From Bacteroidaceae bacterium (GTDB lineage: Bacteria; Bacteroidota; Bacteroidia; Bacteroidales; Bacteroidaceae): a DNA stretch of 64,000 nt. Positions 18,639-28,045 of the stretch are shown here, piece by piece. The notes beneath the pieces were generated by a model, which was given only the letters and a program-made list of their open reading frames with translations, searched no databases and was not told where the DNA came from. The stretch covers positions 26,907-90,906 of the forward strand of contig CAAGHW010000005.1 of assembly GCA_900769765.1 (NCBI GenBank), given 5' to 3'. The stretch's first letter is position 1. The number at the start of each line of letters is the position of its first letter. The translations under genes and the position numbers were made by a program.

Positions 18639-19439
18639 TTACTTTTTTGAGTTGATGTAATTGAACAACAGTTCTATGTTTATACGACTCTCTTCACCGC
18701 TCTGGTTCCTGCTGATTGAGCAATAACCGCCAAGCCCCTCTTCGCAATAAAGGGCATCCTGGGGACAATGCATTGTAACATCGAACATATATTCGTTCTG
18801 TATATCTGCAACGCTCTTGTCGAGCAATACGCAACGCTTGTCGAGAATCATGATATGGTCGAGCAGATTCTCGACATCCTTGACCTGATGGGTCGATATT
18901 ATTATGGTGCGGTTATCATCCATCGCCTTGGCAACCATCTTGCGGAATTCCGCCTTTGCCGGAATATCGAGTCCGTTGGTAGGCTCGTCGAGCAACAGAT
19001 ATTCGGTATTCATTGCAAGCGCAATACAAAGGATTGCTCTCTTGCGCTGACCAAGTGACAACGATGTAAATTTGCGGTTTATATCAATGTCGAAATCACT
19101 GAGCAAACCATTCAACAGATTCTCGTCGTAATTGGGATAGAACGCCGATATACCACTTGCATAGTTTTTTATTGAAACGGCAGCACCTTCGAAATCCTCG
19201 GGAATATAGAATATCTTGGACAAGAAACCGGGCTGACGGTCGGCAGGAGAATAACCGTCGATTTTTATTTCGCCGCGCTTTGTTGTGAGCAGACCGCACA
19301 ACAGCTTGAAAAGAGTACTCTTTCCCACTCCATTGGCACCAAGCAGACCATATACCCTGCCCTGCTCAAAAGTGGTGCTTATATTATCCAAAACCTTTGT
19401 ATTGGAATAAGCAAATGACAAATCTTTGACTTCAATCAT
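18639..19439 (-). CDS. ABC transporter ATP-binding protein
   Basis: A 266-residue ATPase with Walker A GLLGANGVGKSTLFKLL, the signature TSLSLGQRKRAILCIALAMN, Walker B YLLLDEPTNGLD and the switch histidine in TIIISTHQVKDVENLLD. It is the first gene of a five-gene minus-strand row and pairs with the permease downstream. The start codon lies directly behind the operator-like inverted repeat, with no Shine-Dalgarno in between, so the leader is only some 20 bases long. This short leader means the repressor would sit on the transcription start. Confidence 0.93.
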   Translation of the reverse strand: MIEVKDLSFAYSNTKVLDNISTTFEQGRVYGLLGANGVGKSTLFKLLCGLLTTKRGEIKIDGYSPADRQPGFLSKIFYIPEDFEGAAVSIKNYASGISAFYPNYDENLLNGLLSDFDIDINRKFTSLSLGQRKRAILCIALAMNTEYLLLDEPTNGLDIPAKAEFRKMVAKAMDDNRTIIISTHQVKDVENLLDHIMILDKRCVLLDKSVADIQNEYMFDVTMHCPQDALYCEEGLGGYCSISRNQSGEESRINIELLFNYINSKK

Positions 19440-19463
19440 AGTGTATTAGTTTATTAGTACACT
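19440..19463 (-). promoter_or_regulatory. Probable YtrA-type operator
   Basis: AGTGTA (19440-19445) and TACACT (19458-19463) form an inverted repeat with a 12-base spacer that is itself partly repeated (TTAG twice). Bacillus YtrA is reported to bind the same half-sites with a 13-base spacer. It fills the space between the promoter -7 box and the ATG. Confidence 0.7.
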
Positions 19464-19464
19464 G

Positions 19465-19497
19465 CAAATGTAAATACAATTAGAATTACTTTCCAAA
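19465..19497 (-). promoter_or_regulatory. Promoter of the ABC transporter/GntR operon
   Basis: On the minus strand TTTG (19497-19494), a 21-base spacer and TACATTTG (19472-19465) match the Bacteroides consensus. Transcription should begin within the operator that follows. Confidence 0.75.
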
Positions 19498-19552
19498 TTT
19501 TTATTGACCTTTTTTTAAAAATTTGTGCTATTTTCGCAAAAACAACTGTTTT

Positions 19553-21598
19553 ATGAAAAAAATACATATTTATATTTTACTGCTTCTTGTAGCCGTAGCC
19601 TGCAATAGACCTGTAACGACAAACAACTGTAACGTGTTGCCTTTGCCTGACAAGGTTGAACTCAGCAGCAAGGTTTTCACATTGTCGGAAGCGACAGAAA
19701 TAATAGTTGAGGCACCCGAGAACGACAAAAGGATTCTCGAGGAGTATCTGCAGGCATCGCTCAATGGCATGGACAATGCAAAAAGCGGTACAATAAGACT
19801 TGTTGTAAAGGATAATATAGAAGGTATCTCTTCGCCCGAGGGTTACCGCATGGAGATTACCCCAAAGGTGATTACCGTTGAGGCTACAAGCGGAGCCGGA
19901 CTTTTCTACGGCATACAGACCATTCTGCAGATGGCAAGAGAGAACAACACCGTTGCTTGCGGTACCATAACCGACGAACCTGCATTTGCATATCGCGGAC
20001 TGATGCTCGACGTCAGCCGTCACTTCTTCGGCAAGGAGTTCGTGAAGAAACAGATTGACGCAATAGCACACTTTAAGATGAACCGCCTGCATCTGCACCT
20101 CACCGATGCGGCAGGATGGCGAATTGAGATAAAGAAATATCCGCGCCTGACAGACTTTGCGGCATGGCGCAAGCCCGGACTGTGGAAGGATTGGTGGTTC
20201 GGCGACCGCAGATATGTGAATGAGGGTACCGAGGGTGCATACGGCGGCTACTACACACAGGATGACATCCGCGAGATTGTAAAATATGCGCAGGAGAGAT
20301 ACATCACCATTATCCCCGAAATAGAGATGCCTGCACACAGCGAAGAGGTGCTGACAGCATACCCCGAACTATCATGTACCCACGAGCCATACAAGCAGGC
20401 AGACTTTTGCATAGGCAACGAAAAGACATACGAATTCCTTGAAAATGTATTGAGCGAAGTAATTGAATTGTTCCCCAGCGAATACATACACATAGGCGGC
20501 GACGAGGCAGGCAAGGCATCGTGGCCACACTGCCCATTGTGCCAGAAACGCATGAAAGAGGAAAACCTCAACGATGTAAACGAATTGCAGAGCTACCTGA
20601 TACAGCGCATAGAGAAGTTCGTGAACAGCAAAGGCCGACAGATTATCGGTTGGGACGAAATTCTCGACGGCGGACTTGCACCGAATGCGACAGTGATGTC
20701 ATGGCGCGGAACAGAGGGCGGATTGGCAGCCGTGAACAGCGGACATAAGGCAATTATGACTCCTGGCGGTTACTGCTATCTGGATTCATATCAGGATGCA
20801 CCGCACACACAGCCAATGGCATTCGGCCCATATATGCCTATCGAAAAGGTATATTCATACAACCCAATCGAGGGCATCGATACTGAAAAAGCAAAACTGA
20901 TATATGGTGTTCAGGGCAACCTGTGGGCTGAATATATTCCTACAGAGGAGATGGTAGAGTACATGGTTTATCCGCGTATCCTTGCCATTGCCGAGATTGG
21001 ATGGAGCAACCCTACAGAACGCAATATCGACGAATTCAAGGAACGTGCCATAAATGCCGTAGAGTGGCTGAGAGCCAAAGGCTACAATGCCTTTGACCTG
21101 AAGAACGAGTTCGGACAGCGCAAGGAAGCCACTATGGAATCGGACAATATGGCAAAAGGTAAAACCATCAGCTACAACAACGGAATGATGTACAGCAACA
21201 GCTACACAGCCGGTGGCAATGAAGCTCTCATCGACGGTGTACACGGCGGATGGACATACACCGACAAGAAGTGGCAGGGATTCATTTGTGGCGGTATGGA
21301 TGTGACAATAGACCTTGGCGAGGAGAAAGAGATTACAGCCGTTCATGCCGACTTCATGCAGATGTGCATCCCCGATGTGTGGATGCCTGCCGAGGTAACC
21401 ATTGCATTGTCGAGCGACAACAGCGACTTCAATACTGTTGCCGAGATTACACACAACGTGGTACGCGACGAGGAACTATCGTTCAAGAACTACGGTTGGA
21501 AGAGCGACAAGGCTGTAAAGGCACGCTATGTACGCTACACTGCAAAGAGCGGCAAGCAGGGTGGATGGCTGTTTACCGACGAGATAGAAATAAAGTAA
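19553..21598 (+). CDS. GH20 beta-N-acetylhexosaminidase lipoprotein
   Basis: A 681-residue exo-glycosidase that removes terminal GlcNAc or GalNAc from glycans. The signal ends in a lipobox (LLLVAVAC), so it is anchored and probably surface or periplasmic. After an N-terminal GH20b-like domain comes the catalytic barrel, opening with GLMLDVSRHFFGKEFV and HLTDAAGWRIEI; the catalytic Asp317-Glu318 pair is in HIGGDEAGKASW. The C-terminal part, from about residue 530 (GGNEALIDGVHGGW), looks like an F5/8-type carbohydrate-binding domain. An upstream TTG was rejected in favour of the ATG at 19553, where the signal begins. A weak -7 box TATTTTCG lies at 19529-19536. Confidence 0.93.
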   Translation: MKKIHIYILLLLVAVACNRPVTTNNCNVLPLPDKVELSSKVFTLSEATEIIVEAPENDKRILEEYLQASLNGMDNAKSGTIRLVVKDNIEGISSPEGYRMEITPKVITVEATSGAGLFYGIQTILQMARENNTVACGTITDEPAFAYRGLMLDVSRHFFGKEFVKKQIDAIAHFKMNRLHLHLTDAAGWRIEIKKYPRLTDFAAWRKPGLWKDWWFGDRRYVNEGTEGAYGGYYTQDDIREIVKYAQERYITIIPEIEMPAHSEEVLTAYPELSCTHEPYKQADFCIGNEKTYEFLENVLSEVIELFPSEYIHIGGDEAGKASWPHCPLCQKRMKEENLNDVNELQSYLIQRIEKFVNSKGRQIIGWDEILDGGLAPNATVMSWRGTEGGLAAVNSGHKAIMTPGGYCYLDSYQDAPHTQPMAFGPYMPIEKVYSYNPIEGIDTEKAKLIYGVQGNLWAEYIPTEEMVEYMVYPRILAIAEIGWSNPTERNIDEFKERAINAVEWLRAKGYNAFDLKNEFGQRKEATMESDNMAKGKTISYNNGMMYSNSYTAGGNEALIDGVHGGWTYTDKKWQGFICGGMDVTIDLGEEKEITAVHADFMQMCIPDVWMPAEVTIALSSDNSDFNTVAEITHNVVRDEELSFKNYGWKSDKAVKARYVRYTAKSGKQGGWLFTDEIEIK

Positions 21599-21617
21599 CG
21601 ACAAATACATTACAATT

Positions 21618-24600
21618 ATGAATACAAGGAGTCTAACTATTGCAATTTTGTTTATTACATTGGCCTTGCCTATAAGCACTATAGCACAGACTGATGTAAA
21701 CAGGGAGAAATACCCAGACTATAGCGATTGTATCAACCCAGACTATACAATGTTGCAGACAGCAACGGCACAGAAGAGTGCATCCCGTAGCGTCGAGACA
21801 AGAGCTACGCGACCTGCATACGTAAACAATGCGGAACAGAAGTTTTTCCCTCCTGTATTCAACCAGGACGGTGGCTCGTGCGGTTCAGCTTCGCGAATCT
21901 GCTATATGTTCACATACGAACTGAACGCTTACCGCGACCTTGACGGAAAACAATCGACAAACTACTACCCTTCGCATTTCGTGTGGTTGCTGACAAACAG
22001 CAGTTCGGGCAAGAATGAATTCGTGACAAGCATAGGAGTTCCATCAGCGGCAACATACGGTGGACAGACATACTCATACAAATTCGGCAATCAGGACTGC
22101 AGCGACAACTCTTTCGGTTGGATGCAGGGATATGACAAATGGTTCGAGGCTATGCACAACCGCATGCTTGCACCTGTCAACACTCCATTGAATGTAGGCA
22201 CAGCCGAGGGACGCGAACTTGTAAAGAACTGGCTGTGGAACCACAACGGTGACACAAGCTTCAAGGCCGGCGGTATATGCGGTGTCGGCGTTGGCAGCAA
22301 CGGAGGTAACTTCGAAGCAAAACTCCCCAACACATCGGCCAACAGCAATGCCGGCGTTGTAGGTAAAAAGTATGTAAAATCGTGGGGTCCACAACTTGAC
22401 CACGCTGTTACAATCGTAGGTTATGACGACCGCATTGAATTCGACCTTGACGGCAATGGCGTTGCCGGAGAAACAAGCAAGGACGAGGTAGGTGCATGGA
22501 TTATCGTGAACTCATGGGGAAGCTCATGGGGAAACAACGGTTTCATATATTGCCCATACGCCTATGGTGGTGCCACATCCAACAGCAACGGGACATTCAC
22601 CGGAAACTGGTGGCAACCCGAACTGTACAAAGTAAGAAAGGACTATCGTCCGTTGCGTACCATAAAGTTGGAGATGGACTACTCGCGTCGAAGCGAGATA
22701 AAGCTCTCTGCCGGTATTTCATCGGATATAAATTCCGACACGCCAGAGAAGGTCATTGAATTCGAACACTTCAAGTATGCAGGTGACGGCAACTACGGAA
22801 ATACAAGACCTGCACCAGAGGTTCCGATGCTCGGCAAGTGGGCCGACGGCAAGATGCATACCGAGCCTATGGAATTCGGATATGACCTGACCGACCTTAC
22901 CAAAGGATACGACCGCGCTATGCCGTTGAAATACTTCTTTATTGTAGAGACACGTGATTGGGCTGCCGGAAGCGGTAACATTCACAGTGCCTCAATAATG
23001 AACTACGAATTCAATGAAGAGGGCATTGAGACACCGTTCATGCTCACGAACGGCAAACAGGAGATAAGGAGTGCCGGCAACAAGACCATAATATCGACAA
23101 TTGTTTACGGAGACCCATATTATGCGCCACAAAATCCGTTCATAAGCAACAGCATCCTGCAGTGGAGTGCACCATTGCCGTCAACAAACAAGATATCCAA
23201 ATACAACATTTACCATAACGACAACAAGATTGCAGAAGTCTCTTCAAGTACATTCAGCTACTATATCCCATCGTCGGAAAGCAAAGAGGGTATATTCGGT
23301 GTCTCAGCCGTTTATGAAGGCGATATAGAGACAGAAAAGGCAAGCACTATTGCACCAATACTTTACGAAAGTACAAACAAAGCCATAAACCTCCAGGCAT
23401 CGGGTGTGAGATTGCCGGAAATCTTCAATGAGAAATACGAGGAGGCTACCATAGAATACTACATAAAGCCCAATTCATTGAAAAACTGGAATCAGGTAAT
23501 AGGTCCGGGATGGAGCACATTCATGATGCATGCCGAAAGCAGCGGAGCATTCACTGCAGGTTGGAACTCAACAGCCAACGACCGTTTTACCACAAGCACA
23601 TCGATATTGCGCACCGGAACATGGACACATATAGCATTGGTAATCAAAGGCAACAAAATGACCCTTTATGCCAACGGTGTGGAGAAGGGCAGCTGCACAT
23701 CATCCAATTACAGTGGAATAGGAAGTTTCGGCAGTCTGGAACTAAGGGCTGAAAATGACGTTTACAACACAAACAACGATGCACAATATGACGAGATACG
23801 TATCTGGAACGTTGCACGCAGTGCCAACGAGATAAAGGATTCGTATAATTCACAATATTCAGGAACATTGTGTCCGAAAGGTCTGATTGCGTATTATAAA
23901 GGCGACATCATCAATGTCAACGGCAAGAACATGTTACACGAATACATATCGAGCAAACACGGCGAGTTCCTCAACAACAGTTACAGCAGTGTAACAAGCA
24001 GTCAGTCGCTCAGCGGAAACACATCGCCAAGCGTCAACATCAATGCCATAAGCGGTTATGTATATGTAGGAACACCAGTCAAGCTATCTGCAACATACAA
24101 CAATGCTGTTTCAAAACTGAAATGGACCGTATCGGATGCCGGAATAACAAACCTTGCCGTTGACGAGCCGATTGTCACGTTCAAGAATTCCGGTTACCAG
24201 ACGATAACTGTTGTTGCCGAAAACAGCAACGGCAACAGCGTCACCAAGAATATGTCGATATATGTATATCCCGAAAAGAATATCGATGCCACATTCACCG
24301 CAAGCAAGGAGGATGTCATTATGGGCGAAAAGGTTTCATTCATCATCAGCAACCCCTCTTTTGGAGAGATGTACGAATGGAATATTGCAGGAGCCGAGGA
24401 AAATATCGTTTATGGACAGCACGGATATGCAATATTCAAGGAGCCGGGAAGACAGCAGGTAACCCTTAAAGTCACATCGCTTAGCGGAAACAAGACGGCA
24501 ACATCAAGCATATATGTAGATGTAGCGGGTTCTGCTCCTGTAGCCGATTTCGAGGTAACTCCGGGTATTGTCATGAAAGGAGAGAGGGTGTATTTGACCG

Positions 24601-26144
24601 ACAAGTCCAAATATACTCCCGTAAATTGGTGTTGGACCATAGAAAGCGATGCAAAACAATATGTAATAAACGAGCAGAACGGAAGTTTCACACCAAAGAA
24701 GAGCGGTATCTACGATGTAACGCTCGAAGCAAGCAACAATATAGGTTCAAACAGCACCACACGCGAACGTGCGATAATCGTATGCAATGCAGACAGCAAG
24801 AACGGCCTGAGCTTCAGCGGAAGAGACAATGCAAAAGTCGTTGCGTCGACCAACGGTTTTTCGGGACAGAGCAGTGCATTTACAGTTGAATGGTGGATGC
24901 GTCCGGACAATCTTCAGAGCAATTGTCTTGGTATAGGAGAGAGCGAATCGACATTCCTTGTTACCACTGAGGCCGACGGCAGAATGAACATGCACATAGG
25001 CGGTAGGAAAATAAGAGGATTTTCAGGCTATGTCATAGCGAACGAATGGCATCATTATGCTGTTATATTGGAAAACGGTTATGTGGCCTTGTATCGTGAC
25101 GGCGAATACTTTGAGAGAGACTACATATCGTACAATGCAAGCATTCCTTCACTCGGCAGCTTTAGCATAGGCAATGACAATGCTAGAATGAACGGACAGA
25201 TTGACGAGTTCCGCGTATGGAAGAAAGCGCTCAATAGAGAATCGCTTATAGAGGTCAGCAACGCTCCTATTGAAAACCCAAGCAAGTATAGCGACCTGGT
25301 ACTTTACTACGACTTCAACCAGAGCGGCGGTTATGTCATTGACCGCACATCAAACAATAACTACGGAGTACGTAGCGGATTCGGCCCCGACGGTGATGCT
25401 TGGGGCTTGTCAAAAGGTGTTTTCTGCCTAAGCTATGGCGAGGAGACAACCAAAGAGGATGTAACATCACTCTATTTGACCAACTATTGTGCAGAATTCG
25501 ACCATACCAAGAATTGGGTAAACACCAATACCTATGACCGTTTCTACGAACTGACGGGGTGGACTATCGAGAATGCCGTAAGAAACGGCAATATAACAAC
25601 CGGTGCCCATGTCGATGCCCAAAAGGAGTACTTCATGACATTCACCTCGAATTGGGACGGATTCGGAGCAGTCAAGAACCACAAGACCTACCAGACAGTT
25701 ACACTACCGGCCGGCAAGTACAGGTTTGTTGCCAAGTACGACACATGGGAAGGACAAAGCGGAGACAGCTATCTTGTTGCCGCACATGGAAAGGGATTGC
25801 CCGACACCGAAAATGTGGCAAATGCAATAGCATATACCAAGATGAAGGAATTTGACTATGAGACCGTATTCTCGAACGAGATTGAGTTTACCCTTGAAAA
25901 GGAGACTGAGGTTTCACTTGGCTTAATCGTTAATTTGAGCTATAGATCGTGCTTGACAATAAAAGAGTTCATCCTTGAATGGGAAGCACTCGAGAATTCC
26001 GGTGAAGAGGAGACTGCTATTGTAGAGATTGCAGAAGATACATTTGAAAACGGTGCAATCTACAATCTTCAGGGAATAAAAGTTCTCAAGCCCGTAAAAG
26101 GAAACATATACATAAGGGGCGGTAAGAAATTCTATGTAAAGTAG
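21618..26144 (+). CDS. Secreted multidomain papain-like (C1) cysteine protease
   Basis: A 1508-residue secreted protein. The signal peptide ends near TIAQ (residue 24). The papain-like catalytic set is visible: Gln83 and Cys88 in FNQDGGSCGSAS, His262 in DHAVTIVGYDD and Asn298 in IIVNSWGSSWGNNGF. Two LamG-like domains (about 585-760 and 1060-1240) bracket three PKD-like domains (about 803-885, 888-970, 972-1055). A further beta domain (about 1287-1455) precedes a tail (IYNLQGIKV, then GNIYIRGGKKFYVK) shared with two other secreted proteins. By family it should cleave proteins outside the cell, with the LamG and PKD parts giving spacing and glycan or protein binding. The gene follows the hexosaminidase by 19 bases; the two may be co-expressed. 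Confidence 0.87.
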   Translation: MNTRSLTIAILFITLALPISTIAQTDVNREKYPDYSDCINPDYTMLQTATAQKSASRSVETRATRPAYVNNAEQKFFPPVFNQDGGSCGSASRICYMFTYELNAYRDLDGKQSTNYYPSHFVWLLTNSSSGKNEFVTSIGVPSAATYGGQTYSYKFGNQDCSDNSFGWMQGYDKWFEAMHNRMLAPVNTPLNVGTAEGRELVKNWLWNHNGDTSFKAGGICGVGVGSNGGNFEAKLPNTSANSNAGVVGKKYVKSWGPQLDHAVTIVGYDDRIEFDLDGNGVAGETSKDEVGAWIIVNSWGSSWGNNGFIYCPYAYGGATSNSNGTFTGNWWQPELYKVRKDYRPLRTIKLEMDYSRRSEIKLSAGISSDINSDTPEKVIEFEHFKYAGDGNYGNTRPAPEVPMLGKWADGKMHTEPMEFGYDLTDLTKGYDRAMPLKYFFIVETRDWAAGSGNIHSASIMNYEFNEEGIETPFMLTNGKQEIRSAGNKTIISTIVYGDPYYAPQNPFISNSILQWSAPLPSTNKISKYNIYHNDNKIAEVSSSTFSYYIPSSESKEGIFGVSAVYEGDIETEKASTIAPILYESTNKAINLQASGVRLPEIFNEKYEEATIEYYIKPNSLKNWNQVIGPGWSTFMMHAESSGAFTAGWNSTANDRFTTSTSILRTGTWTHIALVIKGNKMTLYANGVEKGSCTSSNYSGIGSFGSLELRAENDVYNTNNDAQYDEIRIWNVARSANEIKDSYNSQYSGTLCPKGLIAYYKGDIINVNGKNMLHEYISSKHGEFLNNSYSSVTSSQSLSGNTSPSVNINAISGYVYVGTPVKLSATYNNAVSKLKWTVSDAGITNLAVDEPIVTFKNSGYQTITVVAENSNGNSVTKNMSIYVYPEKNIDATFTASKEDVIMGEKVSFIISNPSFGEMYEWNIAGAEENIVYGQHGYAIFKEPGRQQVTLKVTSLSGNKTATSSIYVDVAGSAPVADFEVTPGIVMKGERVYLTDKSKYTPVNWCWTIESDAKQYVINEQNGSFTPKKSGIYDVTLEASNNIGSNSTTRERAIIVCNADSKNGLSFSGRDNAKVVASTNGFSGQSSAFTVEWWMRPDNLQSNCLGIGESESTFLVTTEADGRMNMHIGGRKIRGFSGYVIANEWHHYAVILENGYVALYRDGEYFERDYISYNASIPSLGSFSIGNDNARMNGQIDEFRVWKKALNRESLIEVSNAPIENPSKYSDLVLYYDFNQSGGYVIDRTSNNNYGVRSGFGPDGDAWGLSKGVFCLSYGEETTKEDVTSLYLTNYCAEFDHTKNWVNTNTYDRFYELTGWTIENAVRNGNITTGAHVDAQKEYFMTFTSNWDGFGAVKNHKTYQTVTLPAGKYRFVAKYDTWEGQSGDSYLVAAHGKGLPDTENVANAIAYTKMKEFDYETVFSNEIEFTLEKETEVSLGLIVNLSYRSCLTIKEFILEWEALENSGEEETAIVEIAEDTFENGAIYNLQGIKVLKPVKGNIYIRGGKKFYVK

Positions 26145-26189
26145 TATATTTCAAGACGCCTTTAAACAGATAACATAACATTCGACATA

Positions 26190-28034
26190 ATGGAAAAGGA
26201 AAGACTTTTCAATGAATTCCAACCGGTGACATCCCAGGATTGGAAGAACAAGATTATAGAGGACCTTAAAGGTGCCGACTATGACAAGAAGATGATTTGG
26301 AGAACAGCCGAGGGGTTCGACGTAAACCCGTTCTACCGCAAGGAGGACTTGCCGAAAGGGTGCGAAAGCGAGATTCCCGGCAAATTCCCGTTCACTCGCG
26401 GAAACAGAGCCGAGAATAACTGGCTTGTACGTCAGGACCTGAACATTGCCGATGCTACGGAAGCCAATGCCAAAGCAAAGAAAATAATTGCCGAGGGTGT
26501 TGAATCGATAGCGTTCAGGGTAAAAGGCAAATGGGTTACACCCGAGTATATCCCCACTCTGCTCAACGGCATTGACGCAGAAAAGGTTGAACTGAACTTC
26601 AATGTATGCCACGGCAAGGTTGTGGAGTTCACCACTCTGCTTGTGGAATATTACAGACAACGTGGATTCAACCTCGAAGACATACGAGGCTCAATAAACT
26701 ACGACCCTATTGAAAAGGAGATGTTCGCAGGCAAGGTCTCCGAGAATTACACAGAGGTGATGAAAGCCCTGATAGAGGCAACTGCTGCAATGCCAAAGAT
26801 GCGTTGTATTGGCGTGAACAGCGGTAAGCTGAACAATGCCGGAGCATATATTGCACAAGAACTGGGTTATGCCCTTGCTTGGGGTAATGAACACCTTGCC
26901 GTTGCAACCGAAGCCGGCATTCCTGTTGACGCTGTATCCAAAAAGATTAAGTTCAACATGGGCATTTCGAGCAACTTCTTCATGGAGATTGCAAAGTTCC
27001 GTGCGGCACGTATGCTGTGGGCAAAGATTGTCGAGCAATATTCACCCGAATGCCGTTGCGCATGCAAGATGATTGTACATGCCGAGACATCGCAGTTCAA
27101 CCTCACACTGTTCGACTCGTATGTGAACATGCTCCGCACACAGACCGAAGCGATGAGCGCGGCAATAGCAGGTGTGGAATCAATAACAGTAACACCATAC
27201 GACACTGTCTATGAAGAGCCCACAGACTTTGCCATGCGCATAGCAAAGAACCAGCAACTGATATTGAAGCACGAGAGTCACCTCGACAAGGTTGCCGACC
27301 CTGCCGGCGGTTCATACTATATAGAAAGCCTCACTGCATCAATAGCCAACGAAGCATGGAAACAGTTCCTTGCAATAGAGAACGAGGGCGGATTCCACAA
27401 AGCAGTAAAGGAGGGTAAGGTTCAGGCGGATATAGAAAAGACCGCAGAGAGCCGTCGCACAGCTCTTGCAAAGCGCAAGGAGATACTTTTGGGAACAAAC
27501 CAATATCCCAATTTCAGCGAACTTTCCGAAGGCAAACGCCCAAAGAGTGCCGTTTGCGGATGCGGTTGTCACGACGAAGAGAACAAATCCATTACCATAG
27601 CCACGAGACGATTGGGCGAGGAATTTGAGCAGTTGCGCATACAGACAGAGGAGAGCGGACGCAGACCTAAGGCATTCATGCTAACCATAGGTAACCTTGC
27701 CATGCGACAGGCAAGAGCGCAGTTCTCTTGCAACTTCCTTGCAACAGCAGGCTATGAAGTTATCGACAATCTCGGATTCAAGAGCGTTGAGGATGGTGTT
27801 AAAGCGGCACTTGATGCCAAAGCCGACATTGTGGTTATATGTTCAAGCGATGACGAATATGCCGAGTATGCAATACCTGCATATCAGGCAATAGGCGACA
27901 AGGCCATATTCATTGTTGCAGGTGCTCCGGCATGCATGCCCGAACTGCAACAGGCAGGAATAGAGAACTTCATCCATGTGAGGGTGAATGTTCTTGACAC
28001 CTTGAGAGAACTTAACAGAAAGTTGGGTATTTAA
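26190..28034 (+). CDS. mutA: Methylmalonyl-CoA mutase, small (alpha, non-catalytic) subunit
   Basis: The 614-residue subunit pairs with MutB to interconvert succinyl-CoA and methylmalonyl-CoA, the route by which Bacteroidales make propionate. It has the barrel motifs [20 protein letters not shown] and [18 protein letters not shown], and a C-terminal B12-like domain in which the cobalt-ligand DxHxxG motif is absent, as usual for MutA. A cysteine-rich loop CGCGCHDEE links the two. It is 11 bases before mutB. No cobalamin riboswitch precedes it (45-base gap). Confidence 0.96.
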   Translation: MEKERLFNEFQPVTSQDWKNKIIEDLKGADYDKKMIWRTAEGFDVNPFYRKEDLPKGCESEIPGKFPFTRGNRAENNWLVRQDLNIADATEANAKAKKIIAEGVESIAFRVKGKWVTPEYIPTLLNGIDAEKVELNFNVCHGKVVEFTTLLVEYYRQRGFNLEDIRGSINYDPIEKEMFAGKVSENYTEVMKALIEATAAMPKMRCIGVNSGKLNNAGAYIAQELGYALAWGNEHLAVATEAGIPVDAVSKKIKFNMGISSNFFMEIAKFRAARMLWAKIVEQYSPECRCACKMIVHAETSQFNLTLFDSYVNMLRTQTEAMSAAIAGVESITVTPYDTVYEEPTDFAMRIAKNQQLILKHESHLDKVADPAGGSYYIESLTASIANEAWKQFLAIENEGGFHKAVKEGKVQADIEKTAESRRTALAKRKEILLGTNQYPNFSELSEGKRPKSAVCGCGCHDEENKSITIATRRLGEEFEQLRIQTEESGRRPKAFMLTIGNLAMRQARAQFSCNFLATAGYEVIDNLGFKSVEDGVKAALDAKADIVVICSSDDEYAEYAIPAYQAIGDKAIFIVAGAPACMPELQQAGIENFIHVRVNVLDTLRELNRKLGI

Positions 28035-28045
28035 ATTATACAGCC

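Noticed and set aside
26145..26189. Cobalamin riboswitch before mutA
   Set aside because: Only 45 bases are available and no B12-box is visible.
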